From: Neocallimastix lanati (nom. inval.)
Lineage: Eukaryota; Neocallimastigomycota; Neocallimastigomycetes; Neocallimastigales; Neocallimastigaceae
Length of the DNA: 64,000 nucleotides
Assembly (NCBI GenBank): GCA_016946835.1
Contig: JACVTC010000030.1
Span: 1,092,501 to 1,156,500, forward strand
Reading direction: 5' to 3'
Of the stretch, positions 38,075 through 47,800 are shown in pieces (position 1 is the stretch's first letter; each line of letters opens with the position of its first letter). The notes below the pieces were generated by a model. The model searched no databases and was not told the origin of the DNA. It worked only from the letters and a program-made list of their open reading frames with translations. A program made the position numbers and the translations under genes.

Positions 38075-38515
38075 AATTATAAAAAAAGGTAAAAAAAAGT
38101 TTTATAAGAAACGTTTATTAATGTATTAATAATTAACCATTATTTACGACTGAAGTAAAATCAGTTTTATTTATTTTATTTATACTAGAACTATGGCTAA
38201 GTTTAGATAAATGTTAATTTATTTAAATAAAACATTACATGATATGATTCGTATATTCATATTAATATAATTTAATTAATTTTATATTCTATATCATAAT
38301 AAATAATAGATAATAAATAAATAATAAATAATAAATAAATAAATAATAAATAATAAATAAATAAATAATAAATAATAAATAAATAAATAATAAATAATAA
38401 ATAAATTTTTTAATATTTTTAAACACAATTATAAATAAATAAATAAATAAATAGATAAATAAATAGATATATAAATAGATAAATAAATAAATAAATAATT
38501 AATTAATTAATTAAT

Positions 38516-38709
38516 TGTTAGAATATGTGAAATGTATGAAAAATAAGCTTCAAATGTATTGAAACACATTGTAATATATAATGTATAAGCCACAATGTAT
38601 TAATATAAAAGCATTTAATTTAGAATAATTAAGTGCTAGTAACTCTTTATCATAAAATATATTAATAAAATTGACATAATTATAAACCATAAATTCATAA
38701 CTCTTAACA
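38516..38709 (+). repeat. 5' LTR of the short LTR element
   Basis: 194 bp, starting TGTTAGAATATGTG and ending CTCTTAACA. The last bases of the LTR and the first of the interior form a perfect 8-bp stem (ACTCTTAA / TTAAGAGT) around CAGA. Confidence 0.9.
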
Positions 38710-38724
38710 GATTAAGAGTCTCAT
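38710..38724 (+). other. Primer-binding site complementary to the tRNA-Lys anticodon arm
   Basis: GATTAAGAGTCTCAT is the reverse complement of ATGAGACTCTTAATC, which has the form stem GAGA, seven-base loop CUCUUAA (U33, anticodon CUU, purines 37-38) and stem start UC. Such internal complementarity implies a half-tRNA primer, as known for Drosophila copia with initiator tRNA-Met. The equivalents at 15505-15491 and 55143-55129 have CTTTTAA in the loop, matching the UUU isoacceptor. Confidence 0.7.
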
Positions 38725-38960
38725 CTGACTCTTACAAAGATTCATAGCAAAAGAATCTTTTGCCGGAAACAATATTATGTCAAAAAAAAAAAAAAAAAAA
38801 AAGAATAATTGTATTTTAAATTAAGATAAAGGTTGCTCATTATGTCAATTTTTAAGATGACTAATAAAATTGATAACTGATCAAAATAATCAAGACAGAA
38901 AAATTGAAGAAACGCGTAAAATATAAAACTGTTGATAAAAGAAGTTATTTCAGGATAAGT

Positions 38961-38991
<31 letters not shown>

Positions 38992-40476
38992 AAATATTTA
39001 TTAAAAAGAAAAAACACGTATAAACGTATATAAAAGAAAATTATATATCTTCATACTAGAGACCATTAATTGAAATTATAATTTGATATTTTAACAAATA
39101 AGCTTTTGGCTATTAGTAATATAATATCTATACATGAAGGAATCTACTATGTGATGGACTATTTCCGCCCCATGAATATAAAAAACATATTATTTAAATG
39201 ATAGTTATTTTAACGCGTATTTATAAATATAAAACGCGTATAAATAAATATAAACTACAATAATGGATGAGTCTATATGTCAGAGACCTCATATAAAATA
39301 ATTAATATATAATATCCCAAATATTCAAGGGAAATATAATAGAATGGTAATTCCTAGGGTACATTCTAACAATAATAATATTATTAGACCTAGCGTGAAT
39401 AGGTTTAAATAAAAAAAAAATTATTTAATATAATCATAATACAAACCTTCGTGATGAAAGGTATAATAAAATAATAAATATAACCATGAATTATGTAAAA
39501 ATGGATAATGTTTATCCATCTATAAACTATACTTATTTATTACAGAGTATTTAAAATTATTAAAATTTTATAATTAATATTTTAATGATGAGAAAATTCA
39601 AATATATAAAATCCTTTTTAGAAATTTGGATTTTAGGGGGAAAGTAGGCAAAATAAAATACAAATTATAAAAATATAAAAGAAAATAAAAATATTAAAGA
39701 AAAGTCACTTAACTGATTCTTTGAGCTAATTATTTGAAAATAATATTTATCTTGAAATGAATAAAATAGCCTAATAACGAAAAATAACAAAATTAACCTT
39801 TAAGAAAGAATTAACTGAAATAGTGAATATTAATCAATTATGAAACAATTTATATTATTACTAATAAGTTTAAATGACTAAAATAATATAATTAATTATA
39901 AATACAATCAATTTTAATACCCCAAGATTATGATTTATCAAATACACCAATATATAATTAACAATTTATTTTAATAGTTATCGCTAAAACTACAAAGCGA
40001 AAATATATAAAAGTTAACGCTAATCTATAAAGCGGATTATAATTGAAAGTGATGTAAAACCCAAAATATAAGAGGTATTCACACAAATTGAGATGGTATA
40101 ATATCACCCTTCAAGAGAAAGGTTTCCATCATATCCATCATATAAATGGTAATATATAAACCATATACTATAAGAGATGTTTTAGATACATCTAATATTA
40201 ATGGTGTAATAATATTAAATATTTAGTTTTAGGGGGAAATTATTAGATTATAAATATATTTAAGAAATTATTTTAGCAATATTTAAATTAAATTAAAAAA
40301 TTAATATTACATAAAAGGTATTTTATTCATGTAAAATTAGAGGTTAATTTAGGATAGAAATATATATAACAGTTTAATAATATCAAGTTAATAGTGTAAA
40401 ATAAGATAATTTTATATACACATATTCACCAGTAAACCAATTTATTCATTATTGAATAACTAGGTTTAAGGGGGAA

Positions 40477-40670
40477 TGTTAGAATATGTGAAATGTATGA
40501 AAAATAAGCTTCAAATATATTGAAACACATTGTAATATATAATGTATAAGCCACAATGTATTAATATAAAAGCATTTAATTTAGAATAATTAAGTGCTAG
40601 TAACTCTTTATCATAAAATATATTAATAAAATTGACATAATTATAAACCATAAATTCATAACTCTTAACA
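40477..40670 (+). repeat. 3' LTR of the short LTR element
   Basis: 194 bp. The only difference from the 5' LTR that I see is AAATATATTG here against AAATGTATTG. It is preceded directly by AAGGGGGAA. Confidence 0.9.
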
Positions 40671-40679
40671 TTAATTAAA

Positions 40680-42060
40680 TTATAGTCAGATTTAGAAATT
40701 ATTATAAATGTATCATTTTTTGCATTTGTTAAGGATTGCATTAGACAGGTCGGAATTAGTAGATAAAGAGACAACAAAGTTTTTAGGACGAAGTACAGAA
40801 AATGGAGTGTCAGAACTGGAGAGGTATTTCGAAGAAGGTAAGTAATCAAGTCAACAGGAAAGTGCGTCTGGTTTACCATTTGATGATCCAGAGCGATATA
40901 TTAAATTGAAATTGAATTCGGACCAGCGTACAAGTCTTTGAGTCATTTTTTCTGGTTTCTTTTGGTAAAGTACATTGCGATGAACCGAGAAAATGGTGAA
41001 GGGAATGTTGGAAACTTTAAGTGTATGTGTCTCCATTGTTCTAAAACAGAGATGATTGTTAAATGTTCTATGTCATATTAAGAAAGTTTCTTTTAGCTTG
41101 AGTAGGTGATCTGGAGAAAAAGGTGACAAGATGAATTTTATTATTCTTTGGGGAAAAATTACACCAATAGCAATATTACAGCTATCTGATTCAACCATAA
41201 AGAAAAGATCATGATTTAGATAAGTATGAACAGGAGCGGAAGAGAGTTTAGATTTGATTTTATCAAAGACTTTTTGGAAATTAGAAAATCACATAAATTT
41301 TACTTTTTTTCATAGAAGAAAATTAAGTGGGTGAACTAGTTTAGCTAATCCAGAAATGAAACAATGATAGTTAGCTGGTCCTAAAAATAATTGAAATTTT
41401 TTGGTGTTGGAAGGAGCAGGCCATTCTAAAATAGATTAGATTTTAGCGGGATCCATATAAAAACGGTTGGTTGATATTCTATGTCTAAAAAAATCTAGAA
41501 AAGGTACAAAATAATACGCATTTTTCAAGTTTTACGTATAGTCCAGCGTTTCTTAGTCTACTGAGTACTTCAGTAAGATGCTTGTGATGAGTTTCCATGT
41601 CAGAAGAAAAGATGATGTTATCGATTATATAATAAAAAACCAACATAAAATGATATCTTCAAAATGTCATTAATAAAGTGTTGGAAAACCGCGGGTGCAT
41701 TTTTAAATCTAAAAGACAAAATTAGGTACTCAAAGTGTTCATACATACAAGTGAAAGCAGTTTTGCATTCATGGCCTTCCTTAATTTTAATAAGATTAAA
41801 AGCTTGACGTAGATCTAATTAAATACATCTATAAAAGGTCTTAATTTGGCAGGAAGGTATTTTTTTTATTTTATACTCGGCTCCAATTAATTTTTCTTCT
41901 TCTGAAGTATTTGTATTTTGAGATTCGGTGGTTTCGTTTGAACTAACAAAAGTGGTAAAAGAGTTTGAAATAACAAGGAAATTATTTATACAATTACTTG
42001 ATTTGAAGTTGAGTCTTTTTGAAAGAAGTCGATGGTTGAATTGTAAGTGAAAGGTCAGTC
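40680..42060 (-). pseudogene. Decayed Ty3/Gypsy pol (reverse transcriptase and RNase H), a lineage different from the intact element
   Basis: Minus-strand conceptual translation with several frameshifts and stops recovers, in order: GAEYKIKKIPSCQ, LDLRQAFNLIKIKEGHECKT, FEYLILSFRFKNAPAVFQHF, then YYIIDNIIFSSDMETHHKHL (the RT YxDD region, here with IDN), the thumb region with LEKC and LEWPAPSN, and RNase H ending KMTQRLVRWSEFNF, YRSGSSNGKPDALS. These are the usual Gypsy RT-RNase H landmarks. The reading is broken in several places and the catalytic motif is degenerate, so it is inactive. It is cut at 40671 by the short LTR element; the integrase is not seen. The sequence to 42600, including a GC-richer patch at 42400-42550, may be its upstream part. 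Confidence 0.8.
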
Positions 42061-43217
42061 AACACCGACTGATATATAATTGAATATTTATTTTAATTAA
42101 TAATATAAAGGTATTTTAGAATTGAAAAGTAGGGCCGTATAATGTGAATTCAGATTGAATTTAAATAGATAGAAAATGAATTTTGAAAGAGAATTATATA
42201 ACATGAGTTTAGGTCCAATAAGTAATAGTAAGGGATTGGATTAATATGCATTATGTAAGAGATTAAGAATAAGTTGTACAAAAATAGAATAAAAGCTTCT
42301 ATAACAGATTTATAAAAACTTTGAATAATATTTAAAAATAATTATTTATTAACGTTACTTTTCAACAATGAGTAGGATTTTGTTAAGAATTGAACTTGAC
42401 CCACCTCTTATTTTCTTCGTGAGTGAACAAACTATCACCTATTAAAGTGTGTAATTGCCTTCGGAGTGATGGTTTTACAATTCATGGGAGTATTTGCCTA
42501 GTTTTCAAGGGTTGCCTCCTTGAGATACTAGTGTTTACAATCTACAAGTAACTTGCAAAATTTTAAATAAGAGTTTATGAAATTAATACCCCCTAAGTAA
42601 CACTATCTTATTAGATTATTAATTTCTTAAATTTGTTAATTTTTTATGTGATAACTAAAAAAAAAAAAAAATAAGTGGTAGAAGCCAAAATCAAACGGTA
42701 GTTTTCAAAGTTAGGAGGTAATAACCAAAAATACGAGTAGTAACTAAAAGTAGACGTAGTATCGGATGTATTACAAATGTGTCATTTATTGTGACAAAGT
42801 TGGTTACACAACAAATTTGTTACACTTGTAATAAGTACTTTATTTTTATAAAAAAATGTTTTATTAATTTATTAAGTATAAAATATTATTTATTATTAAT
42901 TACTTATAAACTAGTTAATTAATAAAAGCACAAAGGAAAAATATTTTTATTACGAGATTTACAAATATTTAAACTTTTAAGGAAAAAACATTTGAAAAAG
43001 TTTGGTTTGATGAAGGTTCGGGAAATCGAGATTTCTTTCTAGAAAATGAATTTTAAAGAAAAAATAATAAAAATAATTATTTAAACAGAATTTTCTGGTT
43101 TCATTTGGTTATAGAAATTTAACCGAAGAAACTTTAATATTTTCAACAATAGTCTAGTTACATTGATCATTTTAAATAATTAAAATAATAAATAATAAAT
43201 AATAAATAATAAATAAT

Positions 43218-43249
<32 letters not shown>
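42061..43249. other. Probable upstream remnant of the decayed Gypsy element, then AT desert and an (AAT)n tract
   Basis: 42380-42560 has more balanced composition and looks like old element leader or gag sequence, but I find no diagnostic motif. 43180-43249 is an (AAAT)/(AAT) tract that was the target of the intact Gypsy insertion. Confidence 0.35.
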
Positions 43250-43886
43250 TGATAAAGAATTTTCAAGATATTAAGTAAATTTCATAAAAAAAATGTAAAC
43301 AAAGAAAATCAATACAAATGTATCAAATTAATGTATTAGAAAAGTTATATTAATTTATATTTCTATATTCTTTAAAGTTATATTAAAATTATATTTTAAT
43401 TACTCTAAATTAGTATAATATATTATCTTTAAACCTTATTATATATTATTTTATGTCTTTGTTCTATTATATTATTAAGAAATATATTAAATTAAGTTAT
43501 GAACTATATTAATCTAAAAAGAATAATAATTCATAAAAAGAAAATGTAAATAAACGTTTAGAAGGGGACTTTTTATGAAAAGAGAAGAAATAATTAGTCA
43601 AATATAATGAAGTATTATTAATAAATTAAATAATAAATAATTAATATTTTTAAGTTATATTATTGAGAATATAACTTCTTTGAATTATAAATAATTTTTG
43701 TGTAATTATTTATAAAATAAATTTTGTGTAAAATTAATAGTTTATTTTTATAAAAAAAATAAACAAAGTTTCTTTTTATAATTTTTATCATTAAAAGTTG
43801 TAAAATAGTTCTTTCTTAAAAGTTAGAATTTTACTACAACTTTAGTATAACATTATAATATTAATTAATATATTATACTGTTATCA
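43250..43886 (+). repeat. 5' LTR of the intact Gypsy element
   Basis: 637 bp with inverted terminal hexamers TGATAA/TTATCA. It should contain promoter and polyadenylation signals, but the AT-rich sequence allows no reliable TATA call. Confidence 0.95.
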
Positions 43887-43888
43887 AT

Positions 43889-43900
43889 TGGTGGAGAACC
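43889..43900 (+). other. Primer-binding site of the intact Gypsy element
   Basis: TGGTGGAGAACC begins with the TGG that pairs with a tRNA CCA end and sits 2 bp after the LTR. The matching tRNA would have a GGAGAAC acceptor strand; I cannot name it from sequence alone. This is a conventional 3'-end primer, unlike that of the neighbouring short element. Confidence 0.7.
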
Positions 43901-43959
43901 AGTCTTCCCGCGGTGCATATATTAAAAAATTTTATTAAAAATTTTTATTGTGTTACATA

Positions 43960-44850
43960 ATGAGTGATTCCTTTAGAGATGAGTCCGGTTTTTCAAAGGC
44001 TCTTAAAATGGCCGAAAAAATCTACCCTCTAGGACATGAGAAGACATCCTTTTCTATGTGGAAAGAAGATATTCTAGATATAATTGAAGACTATGAACTA
44101 AAAGAAAAGGAAAAGAAAAGAATTGTTCTTGCAAGTATTTCTGATAAATACAAGGACAAATGTCATCATATATATCATAGTGATAGGACGTTAAAAAATG
44201 AAGATTTTATTGAGAAAATTAAAACGTCACTTGGCTTTGATAATATTTCTACCTTAAGCTTAAAGAAATTGCAAAATATTAAAATTGGAAATAAATCTAT
44301 AATAGACTATAATATGAAATTCTCTTTATTATTAAAAGATGTAGAAGATGATGAAAGACCTGTTGAAAAATGTATTATACGAATGTATATTGAAGGTCTT
44401 AAAGGAAAGAAAATACAAGAATACCTTATTGTTAAAGATCCAAAAACTTTAGAGGAAGCGATGAAGTTTGCTCAAAAACTTCAAAAAGGCTTTTCTGAAT
44501 ATGAAGAAGATTCATCTTATAGATTGACTAATAATTCATCTTTAAGAAAAAGTCATAATAATGTCTTCAAAAATAATAATAATTACAATCACAATTACAA
44601 TAATAAAAAGTCCACTTTTAGCCATAATTCAAACTTTTATAACAATACAAAAGGACAAAATACTCAAACGAAGTCTTCTAATAAAGATACTGATATTGAA
44701 AAACTAACAGATGATTTTGCAAAAATGCGACTTACGGTATGTTATCGTTGTAACCAAAAAGGACATATAGCTCGTTTTTGTACGAATGATCTTTCTTCAG
44801 AAAATAGGGCTATTTTAAATCAACATAATAATAATGAACATTTAAATTGA
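43960..44850 (+). CDS. gag: Gag structural protein of the Gypsy element
   Basis: 296 aa from the first ATG at 43960. Gag forms the virus-like particle and packages element RNA. The N-terminal two thirds is a helical capsid-like region containing FSMWKEDILDII and MYIEGLKGKKIQEYL, typical of retrotransposon Gag. An Asn/Ser/Lys-rich spacer follows. The nucleocapsid carries one CCHC zinc knuckle, CYRCNQKGHIARFC (CX2CX4HX4C), near residue 260. The frame ends ...EHLN-stop, and U UUA AAU forms its last two sense codons plus the preceding base. Translation either stops here or slips by -1 into pol. The ORF is intact. Confidence 0.93.
   Translation: MSDSFRDESGFSKALKMAEKIYPLGHEKTSFSMWKEDILDIIEDYELKEKEKKRIVLASISDKYKDKCHHIYHSDRTLKNEDFIEKIKTSLGFDNISTLSLKKLQNIKIGNKSIIDYNMKFSLLLKDVEDDERPVEKCIIRMYIEGLKGKKIQEYLIVKDPKTLEEAMKFAQKLQKGFSEYEEDSSYRLTNNSSLRKSHNNVFKNNNNYNHNYNNKKSTFSHNSNFYNNTKGQNTQTKSSNKDTDIEKLTDDFAKMRLTVCYRCNQKGHIARFCTNDLSSENRAILNQHNNNEHLN
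44838..44850 (+). promoter_or_regulatory. gag-pol overlap with -1 frameshift heptamer TTTAAAT
   Basis: The pol frame opens just after a TGA at 44835, so the overlap is only 13 bp. In it, T TTA AAT (44841-44847) fits X XXY YYZ exactly in the gag frame and is followed at once by the gag TGA (44848-44850). Slippage gives TTT AAA TTG, entering the pol frame. No pseudoknot can be judged by eye downstream. Confidence 0.85.
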
Positions 44851-47800
44851 TTATGGGAAGTTCTCAATCTTCCCCTCAGATAAATAAAATTGAAAAACAG
44901 TCATCACATCACAATAAATTTTTTAATTTATATATTAAAAGAAAACGTGATGACAATAATAATGACAAAGATGAAAATAGTGATAATGAGCAATTTTCAT
45001 CTTCTAATAAAAAAAATAAAGTTGATAATACAAAGTATAATGAAAATTCCAACACTATTGATAATTCTTTAAAAAATATAAACAAGGATAATATAAATAT
45101 GACAGAAAAGGAAGTATTAAATACAACACTTCCACAAAAACAACAAAATTCCGAACCTACTGTTAGAAAGAAAAGAGGAAGGAAACCTATTTTTAAAAAT
45201 CCTTCTATAATAGATCCTTCCATTTACAATAATAAATCGATACAAGGAGCAAAAAGGGAAAATAAGCAAAATCGTAATGAAAGAAGAGTTGGAGAAGATG
45301 TTCAATATGACTTAGAATTAGAAAACACAAATACATCAAAGAAGGCAAATAAAGATACAACTATTTATGATGTTTTTAAAGCAATATCGATGTTAAAAGA
45401 CAATAAAGAATATAATTTATTTGATGCGTTAAATAATACTAACGCAGGAATTACCTTTGCTCAGTTATTTAATGTCAGTCCCTCGTTACGAAAATTATGT
45501 AGTAAAGGTTTAAAATTGAATAAGGATGATGTAAGATATATTAAAATGATACAAAATTTTCCTGTAAATGATGAAGAACTTGTTCAGGAAACCTTGGATG
45601 AATTAGATTATGTTGTAGAAAACAATGTCGTAAATGTTTCAAATTCTGAAGGAACTATTGCTACTATTAACCAAATTTATGATAAAGAAAAGAAAAATAA
45701 AGTGAGTATTGCTGTTGTTTTAGGTGAAATTGACGAATCTCCTGCTAAAGTACTAATCGATACAGGTTCTGATGTTAACGCTATTACACGTTCTTTTTAT
45801 AACAAAGTTTCAAATAATCATAAAATAGAATTAAAGCATAAAGCATATTTTAAACTTGCGAGTAATCAAATTGTCTCTACTAATTATGCTGTATATTTAA
45901 AATTAAAATTTATTAATTTAGAAGTGAATGAAATGTTTTGGATATTAGATGATGAAGATATGTGTTATGATGTTATACTTGGCCGTTGTACTCAAAAAGA
46001 ACATAGATTATATATAGATCCGGATGATGATGGTCTATACAAAAAACATGACTCTGGTGCTTCCTGCATTGCCGTTTCCGTTTATCATCATGAAGAAATA
46101 AATAATATTTCTAAAATTTCATTTATTGATAATTTAAGTGAGGAAGTTAAGAAGGAATTACACCCTAAATTACGACGTCTTATTAACAAATTTTCTGATG
46201 TCTTAATTAATTCTATTGATAATGTTAAAATTGCCAATGCTGAACCTCATACCATTCATCTTACCAACAATCATCCTATTAAACTTAGGCCTTATAAAAT
46301 CTCATTAGATCAATCTAGAGCTCTAAAAAAAGAAATTACTAAATTACTAAAACGTGGGTTGATTATTCCATCTCATTCTCCTTGGGCTTTTCCTGTTCTC
46401 TTGGTTAGGAAAAAAAATGGCGAATGGCGTATGTGTATAGATTTTAGAAAACTTAATGAAATCACTGTAAAGGACGCTTATGCTTTACCTTTTATTGACG
46501 AATTATTGGAATCAGTTCATGGGGCTACTATATTTTCAGCGCTTGATTTATTTTCTGGGTATCATCAGATTCCTATGAATCCTGATGATATTGAAAAAAC
46601 TTCGTTTACTACTAAATTTGGAAATTATTGTTTTAAAGTTATGCCCTTTGGATTAACGAATGCCCCAGCTTCTTTTCAAAGAGAAATGAATAGAATTCTA
46701 ATGCCTTTAATTGGAAAATGTTTATTTGTGTATATGGATGATATTTTAGTTTATTCGCCAACTTTCGAACAACATCTTATTGATTTAGAAAATGTTTTTT
46801 CAATTCTTAGGAAATATAATTTTTCCATTAAATTAGATAAATGTAAATTTTGTCAACATTCCGTTGAAGTTCTAGGACACGTTCTCTCCGACCAAGGATT
46901 ACAACCCGTTCCAAACAAAGTCTTTGCTATTGCTTCATGGAAGATACCGACCAATGTTTCTCAATTACAATCTTTCTTAGGACTTGTAGGATATTATAGG
47001 AAATTTATTCCTAATTTTGCTTCCCTATCGAATATCTTATATAAACTCACAAGTAATAAGGTCAAATTTATATGGACTGAAGAACATACTACCGCCTTTA
47101 ATGCTTTACGTGATTCTCTTTGTCATCATCCTATATTGAAATATCCAGATCCCAATAAACCTTTCATTATTCGAACTGATGCTTCTTCTTATGCAATTTC
47201 TGCTGTACTTTTACAATATTATGATACGGACGAAAAGGAATTTCCTATTTATTTTCAAAGTCGTTGTCTTAAAAAGGCTGAATTAAATTATTCTGTGACT
47301 GAAAAAGAAGGCCTTGCGATTATTTTTGCCTTAAAGAAGTTCCGTCCTTACATTGTTGCTTCATATTTTGTTGTGAAACTTTTTACGGATCACAAACCTC
47401 TTTTAGGTTATTTTAAAACAAGTATTCCTTCTTCTGAAAGGCACTTACGTTGGATTTCACTTTTTAATGAAATGAAAGTCGAACTCTTATACGAAAAAGG
47501 TAAGAATAATATCTTTGCAGATGCGTTATCTCGCCTTCCGTCAGGTAATGTTCTTTCTATTAATACTATCAAAGACATTTCTCGCGGTATCAGCTCTACA
47601 TCCGATTCTATCCCTGCTCCTATTTTAGATTACGTTAATAAAAACTACTCCTTTCTTAACGGTAAATTGGTTTACAAAGATAAGTCTAATAAGTTACTTC
47701 AAGTTATTGAAAATGAGTCACAGAAACAGGACATTGTTTTAAAAGCTCATCTCGTCGGCCATGAAGGTGTGTCAAGAACTCTGGCTAGAATTAAAGAATG

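Larger units (their letters stand above)
38516..40670 (+). mobile_element. Short non-autonomous LTR retroelement (no ORF)
   Basis: Two direct LTRs of 194 bp (38516-38709 and 40477-40670) differ at one base by my reading. They have TGTTA...TAACA termini and are flanked by TTAAT on both sides (38511-38515 and 40671-40675), a 5-bp target duplication, although in AT-rich sequence. A polypurine tract AAGGGGGAA (40468-40476) abuts the 3' LTR. The primer-binding site GATTAAGAGTCTCAT (38710-38724) abuts the 5' LTR and is complementary to the anticodon arm of tRNA-Lys(CUU). The 1,767-bp interior has no ORF beyond poly-A/T artefacts, so the element depends on enzymes supplied elsewhere. The same PBS in the Copia-type remnant at 55143 suggests a Copia-type partner. 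It sits in the decayed Gypsy copy to its right. Confidence 0.85.
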
